Source of the DNA: AM-0621 sp964386705
GTDB taxonomy: Bacteria; Planctomycetota; Planctomycetia; Planctomycetales; Planctomycetaceae
Reading direction: 5' to 3'
Length of the DNA: 64,000 bases
NCBI GenBank assembly: GCA_964386705.1
Contig: CAYLTY010000012.1
Coordinates: forward strand, 4,942 to 68,941
Made by a program: the position numbers and the translations under genes. The notes beneath the pieces are model-generated. The model was not told where the DNA came from. It saw only the letters and a list, made by a program, of their open reading frames with translations, and did no database searches. Below are positions 46,401-54,626 of this stretch, piece by piece. How positions within the stretch are numbered: the first letter of the stretch is position 1; each line of letters starts with the position of its first letter.

Positions 46401-48869
46401 TGGGACGCCATCGCAGATGAGTACTTCGCGTTGGCCACCGCGACTTTGCCGCCCCAGACGAAAAAATTTGAAGTGCCGGATGTCCGCTTCGAAGCGGAAA
46501 CCTTCGACGACACCGGCAGCCCGACGGGCTTCGCGGAACTCGACCCGCAACGCCTCTATGCGATGCTGGTCAACCTGTCGGACTACCAGTTGCGTCCGCT
46601 GCATGACGAGTCCGTGGAAACGGTCGACATCCAAGACATTCCGCTCGTGGTGCAGAAGGATCTCGCCAATCAGGCGGCTGAGATTCTGCGCATTCGCGAT
46701 CGAGCCAAGCTGCCCGCCTGGGAACCTCGCAAGCTCGATCAACAAGCCGGGGCCCCCGCATCGGTGAACCTCGCTGACCTGACGTTCGTACTCGCCGCCG
46801 ACGGCACGTGGCGCGGCCAGGCGGTCTACACGCTCCGCAATCGACGTCGACAGTTCCTGGCTGTGCATCTGCCAGACAGTGCGCGGCTGCTGTCTGTCTT
46901 CGTGAAGGACCTGCCCGCAAGGACAGTCGCCAGCAAGGTCGGCGAAAAGCCCGTGCAGCTCATTCCGCTGCCGAAGTCGAATGAGTCCGACCTGTCGTTC
47001 CAGGTGAAGCTGGTCTACACCGGCGAACTCACCAGCCCGCCGCCGCGCGGAGTCTTCCCGCTGACCAGCGAACTTGATGTTCCGGCTCCGGATGTGATCT
47101 CTCAACAAGAGAGCGCCACACTCGGCATTCCCGTCGCCCGCACGCTGTGGCACGTGTACTTGCCGAAAGGCACGGAAGCCGAACTGATCGAGAACTCGGC
47201 CCGGTCCAATGTCTCGGTCGTGCTGACCGACGAAGCTCAAGCCATCCTCGGCCGCAGCCTGCTGCAGGATGCCGAGCAGATGCTGACCGTGCTCGACTTG
47301 TCGAGCTCCATGGAAAACGCGCAGCGTTCGCAGAACAAGAACAACCTGAAGCAGATGGGTATGGCCATCCAGAACTTCAAGGAACTCGAGAAGAATTTGA
47401 GCCAGTATCAGTCCTACAACGCTCAACCGAATGCTGCCGATGGTGAAAACACCGCCCAGCGTGAATTCGCCACCGAGAACTATCGACTGCAGCAAAAGCT
47501 CAGCAAGAACCGGGCTCAACTCGACGCGCTGGAGCAGCAGACAGTTCAGCAACGAGTTGCGGAAATCCAGGCATTCCAAAGTGGCGTGAACCCCCAATCG
47601 CTGCTCAACGGGCAGCTCGACAACAGCCGCACGGTGCTGGACTACAACAACGACAACCTGTTCCTCGGTAACAGCGCCAACGGCTTGCAGCAATTCGGAC
47701 TGGCGGTTTCCGAAGACGTCAACCGCAACGGCCGGCTGGATGCTGGTGAGGACATCAACGGCAACGGCGTGCTGGACGCGATACTGGCTCCCAACGCGAC
47801 CAATGCGCCAATCACTGACGGTACCAGCAACACGCTGCGGTTTGATCTGGAAATCAAAGATGCCCCTCAAGCCACGCCGCCGCAGTCACCGGATGAAACC
47901 AAATCCATGGGTAAGCCCGTAGCCATGAAAGGTGACGGACAAAAAGACGGTAAACCTGGCGATGGACCACAGCCCTCGGGTGAGAACAACGAACTGCGCC
48001 GCAACACCCGGTCGCAGTTACGAACTCTGAATACGGAACTTGATAATCAGCAGCAAGCCGCTCAGCAGCCGATGGCGCAGCCGCAAGTCTCCCCCAACGC
48101 GCCGCCGCAACAGCAAAAGGACGATGGGACCTGGCAAACACTGAACCAAGTCGAGAGAAACGTTGACCCGCTAGCCGATGAGCGCGGATTCAAGTTCTCC
48201 AATGATTGGGCTGACAAATCCCGCAACCGTCGTTCGTCGATCAAGAGTGGAGGTGGCACCAGGTTGGCCGACGACAAGGCCCGCGCGGGTTCGGGACCGG
48301 GCGGACCCAACTTCCAGCCCAACGCCAATCAGCCCGGTGGTGTCGGTGGTTTCGTACCCCCAAGGGGGGAAGTTAACGTGGAGGTCATGGATCAGACTGG
48401 CATGCTGATTATCAAAGGCAACCAGGCGGACGTTGACGCTGTCGCAGCAATCGCCCAACAAATTGAAGATCTGCGCAATCCACCGGCCTGGACTCAGGTG
48501 GGCGGATTGAGCTTGCCCATCACGTTGCCGACGACCGACAACAAGCTGTCGTTCTCCAAGGTGGGTGGAGCCCCGAAGCTGGCGCTCAAGCTGCAGTCGA
48601 ACAAGGTCTTCAAGACGGGCTTTGAACTGCTGTGGACCGTGGTCTGGCTGGTCGTCGGTTTAACGTTCACTCTGATGCTGCTGAAGACTCGCCCCGGTGC
48701 CTCGCTGCAGAAGCCCATCGCCTGGCTGCTGGTCGGCGTTGGCCTGACGTCGTTCTTCATCCTGCCCATGCCCGGACAGGGCTTCGGTTTCCTGGCCTTC
48801 GTCGTCGGCCTCCTGATGCTCGCCGCTCGTTCCTTGCGTAAGGCCGCAGCGAAGGAATCACCAGCCTGA
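40455..48869 (+). CDS. Giant membrane-anchored protein, tandem fusion of the module (copies 2 and 3)
   Basis: A 2804-residue protein. Signal peptide 1-32 (SLSVAQD). First half: block 1 near 95-117 (AEYQAQVDGDFLVIDATLTW), block 2 near 635-700, block 3 near 822-850 (KRQLWAVLVDGQPVE), membrane segments near 972-1010. A Pro/Ala/Gln linker (1013-1150) and more hydrophobic segments (about 1203-1272) follow. At 1295-1317, ALLLAATLCWQGLCGHVLAQ looks like a buried signal peptide. Second half: blocks near 1389, 1935-2000 and 2124-2154 (RRQFLAVHLPDSARLLSVFV). Then come DUF1559-like pieces (NNLKQMGMAIQNF near 2295, ITDGTSNTL near 2453), calcium-type loops (2421-2442), a Gln/Asn-rich stretch, a secretin-like patch (GMLIIKGNQADVDAV near 2645) and C-terminal membrane segments. 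Function unknown. Confidence 0.82.
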   Translation: MSRLNHKTSAAWFRLAIIACLSWCSLSLSVAQDRAAELKAALQREAFIPLEDLDLVVARDQTGVLLKRADFEELVAAAKQNGAGNKKTPGAIVLSGAEYQAQVDGDFLVIDATLTWQQFKAGWVELPLPFVNLSVLEATVDGQPAKLGRRAITEMVPPAQMEPNQKAAAPQQRLRSEIVLFSDKPGRGELKLKLATPLESVGSDKSARFTLTNAPASTLNVAVSAGRHLRVYGRQLERPAANDQPATYRLPVGGSGALLLLFTSDRSQQATDSLTFATTGYGVQVAPGEVTWKAVTKLQVYGTPLTKLVCTVPRSLEITDVSATGLEAWELADNPADAQTTLITLSFRQPIDTEREILFTGVMAAPVAQSWTVPQLTIRQVTSHIGRIVVKHGAGVRVRVLEANGVRSAKSDSKEAGTLTYDVWREAFRLAFETQTHQREVLAQVKTTLQLTQSGVKLNGAVSLATLFAPLFEVELGLSNEWTIEQILVGNQEVDWQVIDKDDGTREYRIKLKQPLKPGEGLGLAITADRQTENWPVEAEPVDFALPSFLVPQAAAVEGTLVVSAEDDLDLVVEDMEGLDPTSTGTPGERLAFAFEDTAYRGQLKTTRKATRVSAQTMTFARLDREVFAAHLEAGLEITGGGLREIEVSLPESAGSDLRFSAFDTPARIIEQVAADPVESKRLWKLRFDRRVSGNLRLVVDVTLNRGAETQYVTPVLAVPVAERTSGYIAIEGATDHQLGITAIDAQRKTLSEIDPIDLPISEYVPQQRIVAAYRFTAPGYAVTLTEERFDRIAVPTSVCYRAELESVLSRTGEVQHRASFEIVAVGAQALRLKDSKRQLWAVLVDGQPVEVRLNKVDGQTSYLLPLPQGGAADAQRDVKLFYRSYVQPLKTTERLQAFVPELSVVQSDGAEQPLAILSQNWRVHYPSETLLTSSAGAFEPVDDLDTSSVLGELRRSFQDVRLQDLHLHGMAVLTTFVVVVLGTVLLKKFGIAKFGCGVAVLGALVTFAFLLLVGGPGGMATRRDYSYKTSAAPTSQFSPSRDRWSRNGTTLGLAPQDGREVTAESAPMAAEGLPAPTVMPPQMAPQAAPAEEPQDAAPGMKDPAKPQNDSLLSRQTEMKGEQPERAAALQELRKAEAEAAMAGALGVVPPPIASGKGGLLSLSLALEIPQGSQSKQFHYAGNRDASQGIGLDVQWQDVAGGDASRLALVSAIALLSWLMIRISRRWRGIIAALGVTVPLGLVSVAPAHWHPILDGVFLGSLVALTLWAMRGFIRKVRTLGDIVTVSDINGVARSTPALLLAATLCWQGLCGHVLAQPKPNANPNAPMTAAPAAAAPAPATRSIVFPYTDPKHPLQAEQVLLSRELFVELWNQAHPADRITPPTGLGGLASAVRYDGEITQNKGADGSSSIANVTATVIAHSFSDEQVVVSLPIGAIAINSAKLDGEPATLRVRKQGKQTLLDIVLAKAGTHRLELSFAVPAQQDGGVGQFTLPLLPIAAGEVVFKLPQKDLVARVNGSTSAYRRLEKDGAAYIAVPVSDTPSLTVAWRPPQEQAAVGAIVNVDSQTSVVVDDTGLKHLSKMRFVVPQGSLADVAFDLPKTLLVRKVSGAYLAGWELKDAEGNAAGRRLRVFFNPPIKDVAELNFELFQEVRVGDEPAAVTLTTLQPLDITRENGLVVLHSGEDFSFRAQQVTGARQVDVSTSRYPGIAEPARLGFAYTSRPMNLNVQVVRQAAEAIAKTQHVMKVGRRRVQVATRMDLDLRRVARPSLSIKLSDVYRLNDVNATSMSDWYVTPSDGTNPRTLTIEFKQPISGNVQVVLQGYTLKGPQDLVAEMLFPQPLEVSKQTTSVGVWFDAGYNATPTSTTGWKTIGSNQLSAEMQAKQPTPAPFAFSTDATDVPMLGFDIVSAQPRLSADAVVIASVTDTSLDYSIAMKWKIVGASADTFMFTTPASLKDRLVVKGAGIRDVTSTAVGDRLRWTVTLWDAIADEYFALATATLPPQTKKFEVPDVRFEAETFDDTGSPTGFAELDPQRLYAMLVNLSDYQLRPLHDESVETVDIQDIPLVVQKDLANQAAEILRIRDRAKLPAWEPRKLDQQAGAPASVNLADLTFVLAADGTWRGQAVYTLRNRRRQFLAVHLPDSARLLSVFVKDLPARTVASKVGEKPVQLIPLPKSNESDLSFQVKLVYTGELTSPPPRGVFPLTSELDVPAPDVISQQESATLGIPVARTLWHVYLPKGTEAELIENSARSNVSVVLTDEAQAILGRSLLQDAEQMLTVLDLSSSMENAQRSQNKNNLKQMGMAIQNFKELEKNLSQYQSYNAQPNAADGENTAQREFATENYRLQQKLSKNRAQLDALEQQTVQQRVAEIQAFQSGVNPQSLLNGQLDNSRTVLDYNNDNLFLGNSANGLQQFGLAVSEDVNRNGRLDAGEDINGNGVLDAILAPNATNAPITDGTSNTLRFDLEIKDAPQATPPQSPDETKSMGKPVAMKGDGQKDGKPGDGPQPSGENNELRRNTRSQLRTLNTELDNQQQAAQQPMAQPQVSPNAPPQQQKDDGTWQTLNQVERNVDPLADERGFKFSNDWADKSRNRRSSIKSGGGTRLADDKARAGSGPGGPNFQPNANQPGGVGGFVPPRGEVNVEVMDQTGMLIIKGNQADVDAVAAIAQQIEDLRNPPAWTQVGGLSLPITLPTTDNKLSFSKVGGAPKLALKLQSNKVFKTGFELLWTVVWLVVGLTFTLMLLKTRPGASLQKPIAWLLVGVGLTSFFILPMPGQGFGFLAFVVGLLMLAARSLRKAAAKESPA

Positions 48870-48937
48870 GCGGACGCTTGAATTCACGGTCCGTAACGGC
48901 TGACTTCGTGGAGTATTCCGGGTTCCCTGGCTGAGCT

Positions 48938-50440
48938 TTATGGCTCCAACGGAACCGGCTGGACGTGAGCCGCGGCTTCAACACCCCTGACCGCTTCCAA
49001 CTCCACGGGTGACACATCGAGCACGCTGCGCTTGATAATCTCCCAGTTCAGATGCACTCCGATCAGGGCGATGAGCATCAACGGCATCGGGATCGCCCAG
49101 TCGCCGCCGCCCAATCCGCTATAGCTGAAGGGATTCAGAATGAGCGCGGGAAAAAAGGCGTAGACGGCGGCCGGAGCCAATGCTTCAAGTGCCATCGATG
49201 GCAACATCGAGATCACAACGCAAACAACAACACCCACTCGCAAATAGGTGCGACTGATACCCGGTTTCACCGCTAACAAGGCGCGGCAGGCCGCGACAGC
49301 CAGCGTGGCATAGATCAGCAGATACATCGCCCAACTGGCGATGAACGCACCCGACCGAAAGCCGCTCAAGCTGCTTTGAGCGATCATCGCCACCAGGGGA
49401 ACTGACCCCAGATGCAACAGCATGAAAACCAGAGCCCGTGACCCGCCGGGCAGAAAGGGTGACCTTAGGCGACTCCACCAGGAAAGTTTCCGCCGAATGC
49501 GGGTCGAAATCGTTTCGGGTTCCAGGCAGGCAGAGAGTCCGAAGACCGCCCACTGCAGCACGAACAAACAAAAAGCCAGAGCAAAGCCCGAAGAAGAGTA
49601 CCGATCGGAACTGATCAGCAGGAACAACAGGAACCCGTGGAGCAGCGAGCAGGTCAGCCGAATCCGCGGGCTGCGGCTGTCTGCTTCAAACGTCACTCGC
49701 GAAACGGCGACCTCAAAGAACAGATAAGAGTACGTCACGATAAACGACAGAAGCAGCCCGACACTGATCCAGGACTCTGCCGACGAACGTCGCACGGATG
49801 AGTAATACGAGCTGGTGCTGGCAAATGTCATCGCGCACACACACCATGCTTGCAGGCTCAAAATCGCGAGCAGCGCCAGCATTGTCAGAACTTGCCACGT
49901 TCGGCTGGTGGCGAGGCTGCTGAGCATCACACTTAAATTGATATTCAGCAGCGAAATAATAAACGTCAGAGCTAGCACACCCACAACTGCCAACCAATCA
50001 AAGCCGGGCAGCAGGGAACAAAATGCAACGAACGGCGTCACGACCATCAGCAGCAGGAACGACATTACCTGAGCACAACGAACCTTGCCGGAAATGATGC
50101 GGCGCGCGGACAGGGTTGTGATCGCAATCAACTCCCACGTGTTCTCTTCTGTTTCTGCCTGCATGCTGCGGAAAGACATAAAGGGAACAAAGACCAGCAG
50201 CGTGATCTGCAATCCAATCAGATAGGTTGCCAGTAGCGCCGGAACGCCTTGCTCATCAATATGCCCGCCCGCGACTTGCACCCCCAGCATCGAGCTGACC
50301 CAGAGGCCAAGTAACAAGAGGCTGAACGTCGTCAGAAACAGCTTCCCCTTCAGCATCTGGCGAACTTCTTTCACCAGCAGCGGATTCAGGCGGTCACTGA
50401 GCCTGTCGAGGACCTGATCAACCTTCTGAAGCCACTTCAT
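48938..50440 (-). CDS. ABC-2-type transporter permease
   Basis: A 500-residue integral membrane protein with about ten to twelve hydrophobic segments (for example LFLTTFSLLLLGLWVSSMLG, VGVLALTFIISLLNINL). The cytoplasmic start LNPLLVKEVRQMLKGK is typical of permease subunits of ABC-2 exporters in planctomycetes. No ATPase gene lies beside it, so the partner must be elsewhere. It converges with the giant-protein gene and is divergent from an ECF sigma gene. Whether it exports or assembles the neighbouring surface proteins is an open guess. Confidence 0.85.
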   Translation of the reverse strand: MKWLQKVDQVLDRLSDRLNPLLVKEVRQMLKGKLFLTTFSLLLLGLWVSSMLGVQVAGGHIDEQGVPALLATYLIGLQITLLVFVPFMSFRSMQAETEENTWELIAITTLSARRIISGKVRCAQVMSFLLLMVVTPFVAFCSLLPGFDWLAVVGVLALTFIISLLNINLSVMLSSLATSRTWQVLTMLALLAILSLQAWCVCAMTFASTSSYYSSVRRSSAESWISVGLLLSFIVTYSYLFFEVAVSRVTFEADSRSPRIRLTCSLLHGFLLFLLISSDRYSSSGFALAFCLFVLQWAVFGLSACLEPETISTRIRRKLSWWSRLRSPFLPGGSRALVFMLLHLGSVPLVAMIAQSSLSGFRSGAFIASWAMYLLIYATLAVAACRALLAVKPGISRTYLRVGVVVCVVISMLPSMALEALAPAAVYAFFPALILNPFSYSGLGGGDWAIPMPLMLIALIGVHLNWEIIKRSVLDVSPVELEAVRGVEAAAHVQPVPLEP

Positions 50441-50672
50441 GGACCCGCCTTTGCCCGATTGCGAACGGTCTCCCTGTCGTGCCGACTCATGCCGTGCGAC
50501 GGCACTCTACTGCCAGCAACGGTAAGGGTGTCAATCGGATCAGCAGTGTCGGCCACGCCGATCAGGCCTGACACGAGGTTCAATCGTCAGCCACCGCTGA
50601 GTCTTTCTTTCGGATTTCTTGTAAGAAGCAGGACCGAGGGGCTACCAATATCTCCGGGAGGCCAGCTCTGAC

Positions 50673-51197
50673 GTGCCTGATGAGAATCTGGAATCGCTGT
50701 TTCGAACGTGGCTCATTGAGCATCAAGGCGCCGTCCTGAAGGTGGCTCGCGCGTACACGCTCACGCTCGAGGATTGCCAGGATCTCGTTCAAGAGATCCT
50801 GCTGCAGGTCTGGATGTCGCTGCCACAATTTCAGGGAAGGTCCAGTGCCTCAACTTGGTTCTACCGAGTGGCACTCAACACCGCGTTGAGTTGGCATCGT
50901 CAGGAACACCGCCGCCGCGGGCGTCAGCATGCGGCGATTGAAATTGCAGATGTGCCAGCCACGTCGCCAGAGAACAGCGACCAGTTAGTACAGCGCGAAA
51001 CCGTAGAACGGCTTTATACCGCGTTGCGTCAGCTACCCAAAACGGACGCCGCGCTGGTGCTGCTCTACCTGGAAGACATGACCTATCGGCAGATGGCGGA
51101 AGTTCTCGGAATTTCCGAAACGCACGTGGGAGTGAAACTGAATCGGGCCAAGAAAGCGCTGAGCGAACTGCTGAAGGACGAGCCTCATGAATCCTGA
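50673..51197 (+). CDS. ECF-type RNA polymerase sigma factor
   Basis: A 174-residue sigma factor. Region 2 (about 15-80) includes EDCQDLVQEILLQVWMSLPQ and the promoter-melting STWFYRVALNTALSWHRQ. Region 4 (110-165) has LPKTDAALVLLYLEDMTYRQ and the helix-turn-helix MAEVLGISETHVGVKLNRAK. The start codon is GTG, with GGGAGG eleven bases upstream. Its stop overlaps the next gene by 11 bases, so the two are surely co-translated. Target genes cannot be read from the sequence; the giant-protein locus next door is a candidate. Confidence 0.95.
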   Translation: MPDENLESLFRTWLIEHQGAVLKVARAYTLTLEDCQDLVQEILLQVWMSLPQFQGRSSASTWFYRVALNTALSWHRQEHRRRGRQHAAIEIADVPATSPENSDQLVQRETVERLYTALRQLPKTDAALVLLYLEDMTYRQMAEVLGISETHVGVKLNRAKKALSELLKDEPHES

Positions 51198-51807
51198 TGA
51201 TCTCAAACAAGCCTGGCAGGCTCAAACATCGCAAACCCGACTGACCATCAACCCGGAGTTGCTGCTAAACGAAGTTCGCCGCAACCAGCAGCAGTTCAAC
51301 GTGCTGATCCTGTGGCGCGATATCCGGGAAATCGGTGTCAGCCTGGTGATGATACCCGTATGGATCTTGCTGGGTGTGAAACTCAAGCTGCCTTGGGCAT
51401 GGTACCTGATGCTCCCGTCCCTGATCTGGATCCCGGCCTTCATGCTGGTCGACCGGCGACGACACAAGCAGTCTTTAGAGCCTGGTGAATCGCTGGCCCA
51501 ATGCGCCAGGAACTCCCTGACTGAAGTGGAACATCAGATCTGGCTGTTGCGCAATGTATTGTGGTGGTATTTGCTACCAATCTTTATCCCCATCATGGCA
51601 TTCTTCAGCCATATCGGCTGGGAATTGCGTGCGGATGGCTGGTGGACAGTTCTGGGGGTCTCGATCATGGTCCTGTTTAACGTGATCGTCTTTGGCGCCA
51701 TCCATCGCCTGAACCAAAACGCCGTGCGTACCTTCCTCGCTCCCCGCCGCCAGGAACTTGAGGATCTGGTGACCAGCCTGACTGCCGAATCACCCGGCGC
51801 GGACTGA
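51187..51807 (+). CDS. Four-helix membrane protein, probable partner of the sigma factor
   Basis: A 206-residue protein with about four membrane segments (SLVMIPVWILLGVKL, WYLMLPSLIWIPAFMLV, LWWYLLPIFIPIMAFF, WWTVLGVSIMVLFNVIVFGA) and short charged ends. It begins DDLKQAWQAQTSQTRLTI, like many planctomycete proteins that follow ECF genes. The 11-base overlap with the sigma gene points to an anti-sigma or sensor role. It lacks a recognisable zinc-finger anti-sigma motif, so the mechanism is unknown. Confidence 0.82.
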   Translation: MNPDDLKQAWQAQTSQTRLTINPELLLNEVRRNQQQFNVLILWRDIREIGVSLVMIPVWILLGVKLKLPWAWYLMLPSLIWIPAFMLVDRRRHKQSLEPGESLAQCARNSLTEVEHQIWLLRNVLWWYLLPIFIPIMAFFSHIGWELRADGWWTVLGVSIMVLFNVIVFGAIHRLNQNAVRTFLAPRRQELEDLVTSLTAESPGAD

Positions 51808-51892
51808 GTAGAGACTATTCTGCTCGCGTTCGCGAAGAATGCGGTGATGTCTTAAGCTGAGAGCATCCAATTATTCATTAGGATGAGCTCAC

Positions 51893-53521
51893 ATGAACGT
51901 CAGGCTTGCGCTCGCTCTGCTGTTGCTGGGTTGTCTCTGGATCGATCGATCAACTGTTGCTGCGGCCGAACGGCCTAACATCGTCGTCGTGCTGGTAGAC
52001 GACATGGGGTTCTCGGACATTGGTTGCTATGGCTCCGAGATACCGACACCGAACCTCGATCGACTGGCGGCGAAAGGCGTGCGCTTCACGCAGTTCTATA
52101 ACGCCGCCCGCTGCAGCCCGACGCGGGCATCTCTGATAACGGGGCTGTATCCCCATCAGGCCGGAATGGGGTGGCTGGACAACATGGTCGAGCCCAAGTC
52201 GCGCGGCATTCATGGCAAGCTGCTGCCACGAAGCGTGACCATCGCCGAAGTTTTGCGAGACACGGGATACTTCACGGCGATGACCGGTAAGTGGCATCTC
52301 GGCCAACAACACGGATCTGTGCCTTGGAAGCGAGGATTTCAACGTTCGCTGAACTCGCGGTTTGGCGAAGTTTACTTCCCGCAGGAAGAAGGCGGGCCAG
52401 GAACCAAGAACCTCTACCTGGATGGCAAGGAGATTCCGAAAGACTCACCCATCTTCGGCAAAGACTGGTACTCAACAGACCTGTTTACCGAGTGGGGACT
52501 GAAGTTCGTTGACGAAGCTCGCGAACAGAAGAAGCCATTCTTCTTGTATATTGCTCAAGGAGCTGTCCACTTCCCGTTGCGCGCGCCGCGCGAGGTTATT
52601 GAGAAATATCGCGGCAAGTATATGGTCGGCTGGGACAAACTCCGCGAACAGCGTCACGCGAAACAGATTCAAATCGGACTGATGGACCCCAAATGGGCAC
52701 TGGCTCCGCGACCCGCTGATTCGCCCGCCTGGGACACGCGGGCACCGGATCGACAAGCTCGCTTTGACGAGATGATGGCCGTATATGCAGCGATGATTGA
52801 TCGCATCGATTTCGCCATGGGCTCTCTGGTCGCAGGATTGGAGCAGCGAGGCGTGCTCGATAACACCCTGATCCTGTTTCTGAGTGATAATGGTGGCAAC
52901 GCGGAAGGTGGACCGCCGGGCGAGACTCGCGGCGAAGGCCCCATCGGTGGCCCGCAATCATCGGTGAAACTCGGCATGAACTGGGCCACACTGACCACTA
53001 CTCCGTTCCGACGTTACAAACATTTCACTCATGAGGGCGGCATCTGCACGCCGCTCATCGCTCACTGGCCGGCCGGCATCCCGGAGCTACGCCGCAATAC
53101 TTTCGAGAATCAGCCCGGACACCTGATTGACGTCATGGCGACGGCTGTAGATCTAGCCGGTGCGAAGTATCCGACCGAGGTTGAAGGCCAGGCAATCGAG
53201 CCCATGCAGGGTGTCAGTCTGCGGGCGGGCTTTGATGGCAAGCCGCTCGGAAGATCGCTGCCGATCTGCTGGGAGCACGAAGGCAACAAAGCCGTGCGTG
53301 ACGGGAAATGGAAGCTGGTCATGCGACACCGCCAACCCTGGGAGTTGTTCGACATGGAAGCTGACCGCACCGAGCAGCACAATCTGATCGCACAGCATCC
53401 CGAGCGAGCGAAGAATCTGGAAACCGCCTGGAACGAATGGGCTCAACGCACCTACGTTGACGAGTGGCCCGGCCCCGATCACACCGATTGGGGTCAGGAC
53501 GTGCCTCGCGTCAACAAGTGA
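51893..53521 (+). CDS. Exported arylsulfatase-type sulfatase
   Basis: A 542-residue type I sulfatase. Signal peptide 1-25 (cut near VAAAERP). The metal site opens with NIVVVLVDDMGFSDIG and the maturation motif is C74-S-P-T-R78, in the order of arylsulfatase A. TGKWHLGQQHG and FLSDNGGNAEGG carry further active-site residues, and CTPLIAHWPAG is close to the C-terminal subdomain. GGATGAGC precedes the ATG. The sulfatase at 10895-12523 shares the family but has a different motif (C-W-P-S-R). Substrate unknown; a sulfated algal polysaccharide is plausible for this lineage. Confidence 0.94.
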   Translation: MNVRLALALLLLGCLWIDRSTVAAAERPNIVVVLVDDMGFSDIGCYGSEIPTPNLDRLAAKGVRFTQFYNAARCSPTRASLITGLYPHQAGMGWLDNMVEPKSRGIHGKLLPRSVTIAEVLRDTGYFTAMTGKWHLGQQHGSVPWKRGFQRSLNSRFGEVYFPQEEGGPGTKNLYLDGKEIPKDSPIFGKDWYSTDLFTEWGLKFVDEAREQKKPFFLYIAQGAVHFPLRAPREVIEKYRGKYMVGWDKLREQRHAKQIQIGLMDPKWALAPRPADSPAWDTRAPDRQARFDEMMAVYAAMIDRIDFAMGSLVAGLEQRGVLDNTLILFLSDNGGNAEGGPPGETRGEGPIGGPQSSVKLGMNWATLTTTPFRRYKHFTHEGGICTPLIAHWPAGIPELRRNTFENQPGHLIDVMATAVDLAGAKYPTEVEGQAIEPMQGVSLRAGFDGKPLGRSLPICWEHEGNKAVRDGKWKLVMRHRQPWELFDMEADRTEQHNLIAQHPERAKNLETAWNEWAQRTYVDEWPGPDHTDWGQDVPRVNK

Positions 53522-53702
53522 ACTGCGTGCGACTTGTCGTGCACCAGTCGCGCCTCGCGTTCGCCTGGAAGCGGTTCATTCCGATTGACGTTTGAGTATG
53601 GTAAGGTGCCGTTTGTGATTGGCAGCGTCGGCCCTGAAGCCGCTTTTCCGCGCTGATCGCTTACGCGTTCCGCTCCTTACCTCACAGACTCGTCATCGAC
53701 TT

Positions 53703-54617
53703 ATGAAGACCATCATCGCCTTCGTCATTCTGCTGGCTGCACCTGCCGCTGTCTGGGCTGAAATTGGTATCATTTCTCCGTCAGCGGCCAATCAACTGCT
53801 CGAGGCTGCAGATGCCAGCAAGCGACCAGTCGTGCTTGATACTCGCGGTGGATATAAAGACTACTTCCGAGGTCACATTCCGTCGGCCCATCATCTGAAT
53901 TTCGACACTTTGCGAGGCACCGACAAAGGCGTCCCGGTGCAATATCTGCCCGACGACCTGACGCAAGCTTTGCTGGTTCGTGCCGGAGTTGATCGCAATC
54001 GGACTCAACTGATCTACGCCACGGGTGACGCTCTGCCGAACGATGAGATTCTGAGCGCCACCATGGTGGCTTATGTGCTGGAGAAGTTTGGTGTGGAAGA
54101 TATCCGCATCGTCGATGGCGGGCTGCCTGAGTGGAAGAAGGCGAAGCTGCCCGTCACGCAGGAGTATTATGGAAATCCAGCCGGTAAGTTGACGGAAAAG
54201 ATGAACCCCGGAATTGCGATGACTCTGGAGGAGGTCTTGAAGCGCAAGGGGCAACCGGGAGTAATCCTCGTCGATGCGCGACCGCACAATGAGTACGTGG
54301 GTAATGACGATGTCTGGCTCCGCAAAGGACACATCCCGGGTGCAATCAGCTTCCACTGGGCACGGCTCATGGAGCAGAACAACACTCACAAGTTTCGGCC
54401 GTTCGATCAGGTCAAAGCCGATCTGCAGGCGGCCGGTCTGACGCCGGACAAGGAAATCCTCGTCTACTGCGGCACCTCGCGAGAAGGCAGCTTGCTGCGG
54501 TTCTATTTGAAGCACGTTGCCAAATACCCGAATGTGCGACTGTATGAAGGATCCTGGAAAGAGTATGCGTCACTGAAGCAGCACCCCGTCGAAACGACGG
54601 AAAACAAGGTCAAGTAA
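53703..54617 (+). CDS. Exported tandem-rhodanese sulfurtransferase
   Basis: A 304-residue protein with a signal peptide (1-19, cut near VWAEIG) and two rhodanese domains. The second keeps the active-site loop CGTSREGS with Cys246, so it can carry a persulfide. The first reads YATGDALPND where the Cys loop should be (Ala106), so it is inactive, as is common in thiosulfate sulfurtransferases. The start at 53703 is set by the signal peptide; an upstream ATG at 53619 adds 28 residues. The permease gene follows after 9 bases, so they form an operon that may move and process a sulfur compound. Confidence 0.92.
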   Translation: MKTIIAFVILLAAPAAVWAEIGIISPSAANQLLEAADASKRPVVLDTRGGYKDYFRGHIPSAHHLNFDTLRGTDKGVPVQYLPDDLTQALLVRAGVDRNRTQLIYATGDALPNDEILSATMVAYVLEKFGVEDIRIVDGGLPEWKKAKLPVTQEYYGNPAGKLTEKMNPGIAMTLEEVLKRKGQPGVILVDARPHNEYVGNDDVWLRKGHIPGAISFHWARLMEQNNTHKFRPFDQVKADLQAAGLTPDKEILVYCGTSREGSLLRFYLKHVAKYPNVRLYEGSWKEYASLKQHPVETTENKVK

Positions 54618-54626
54618 GTATCATCC

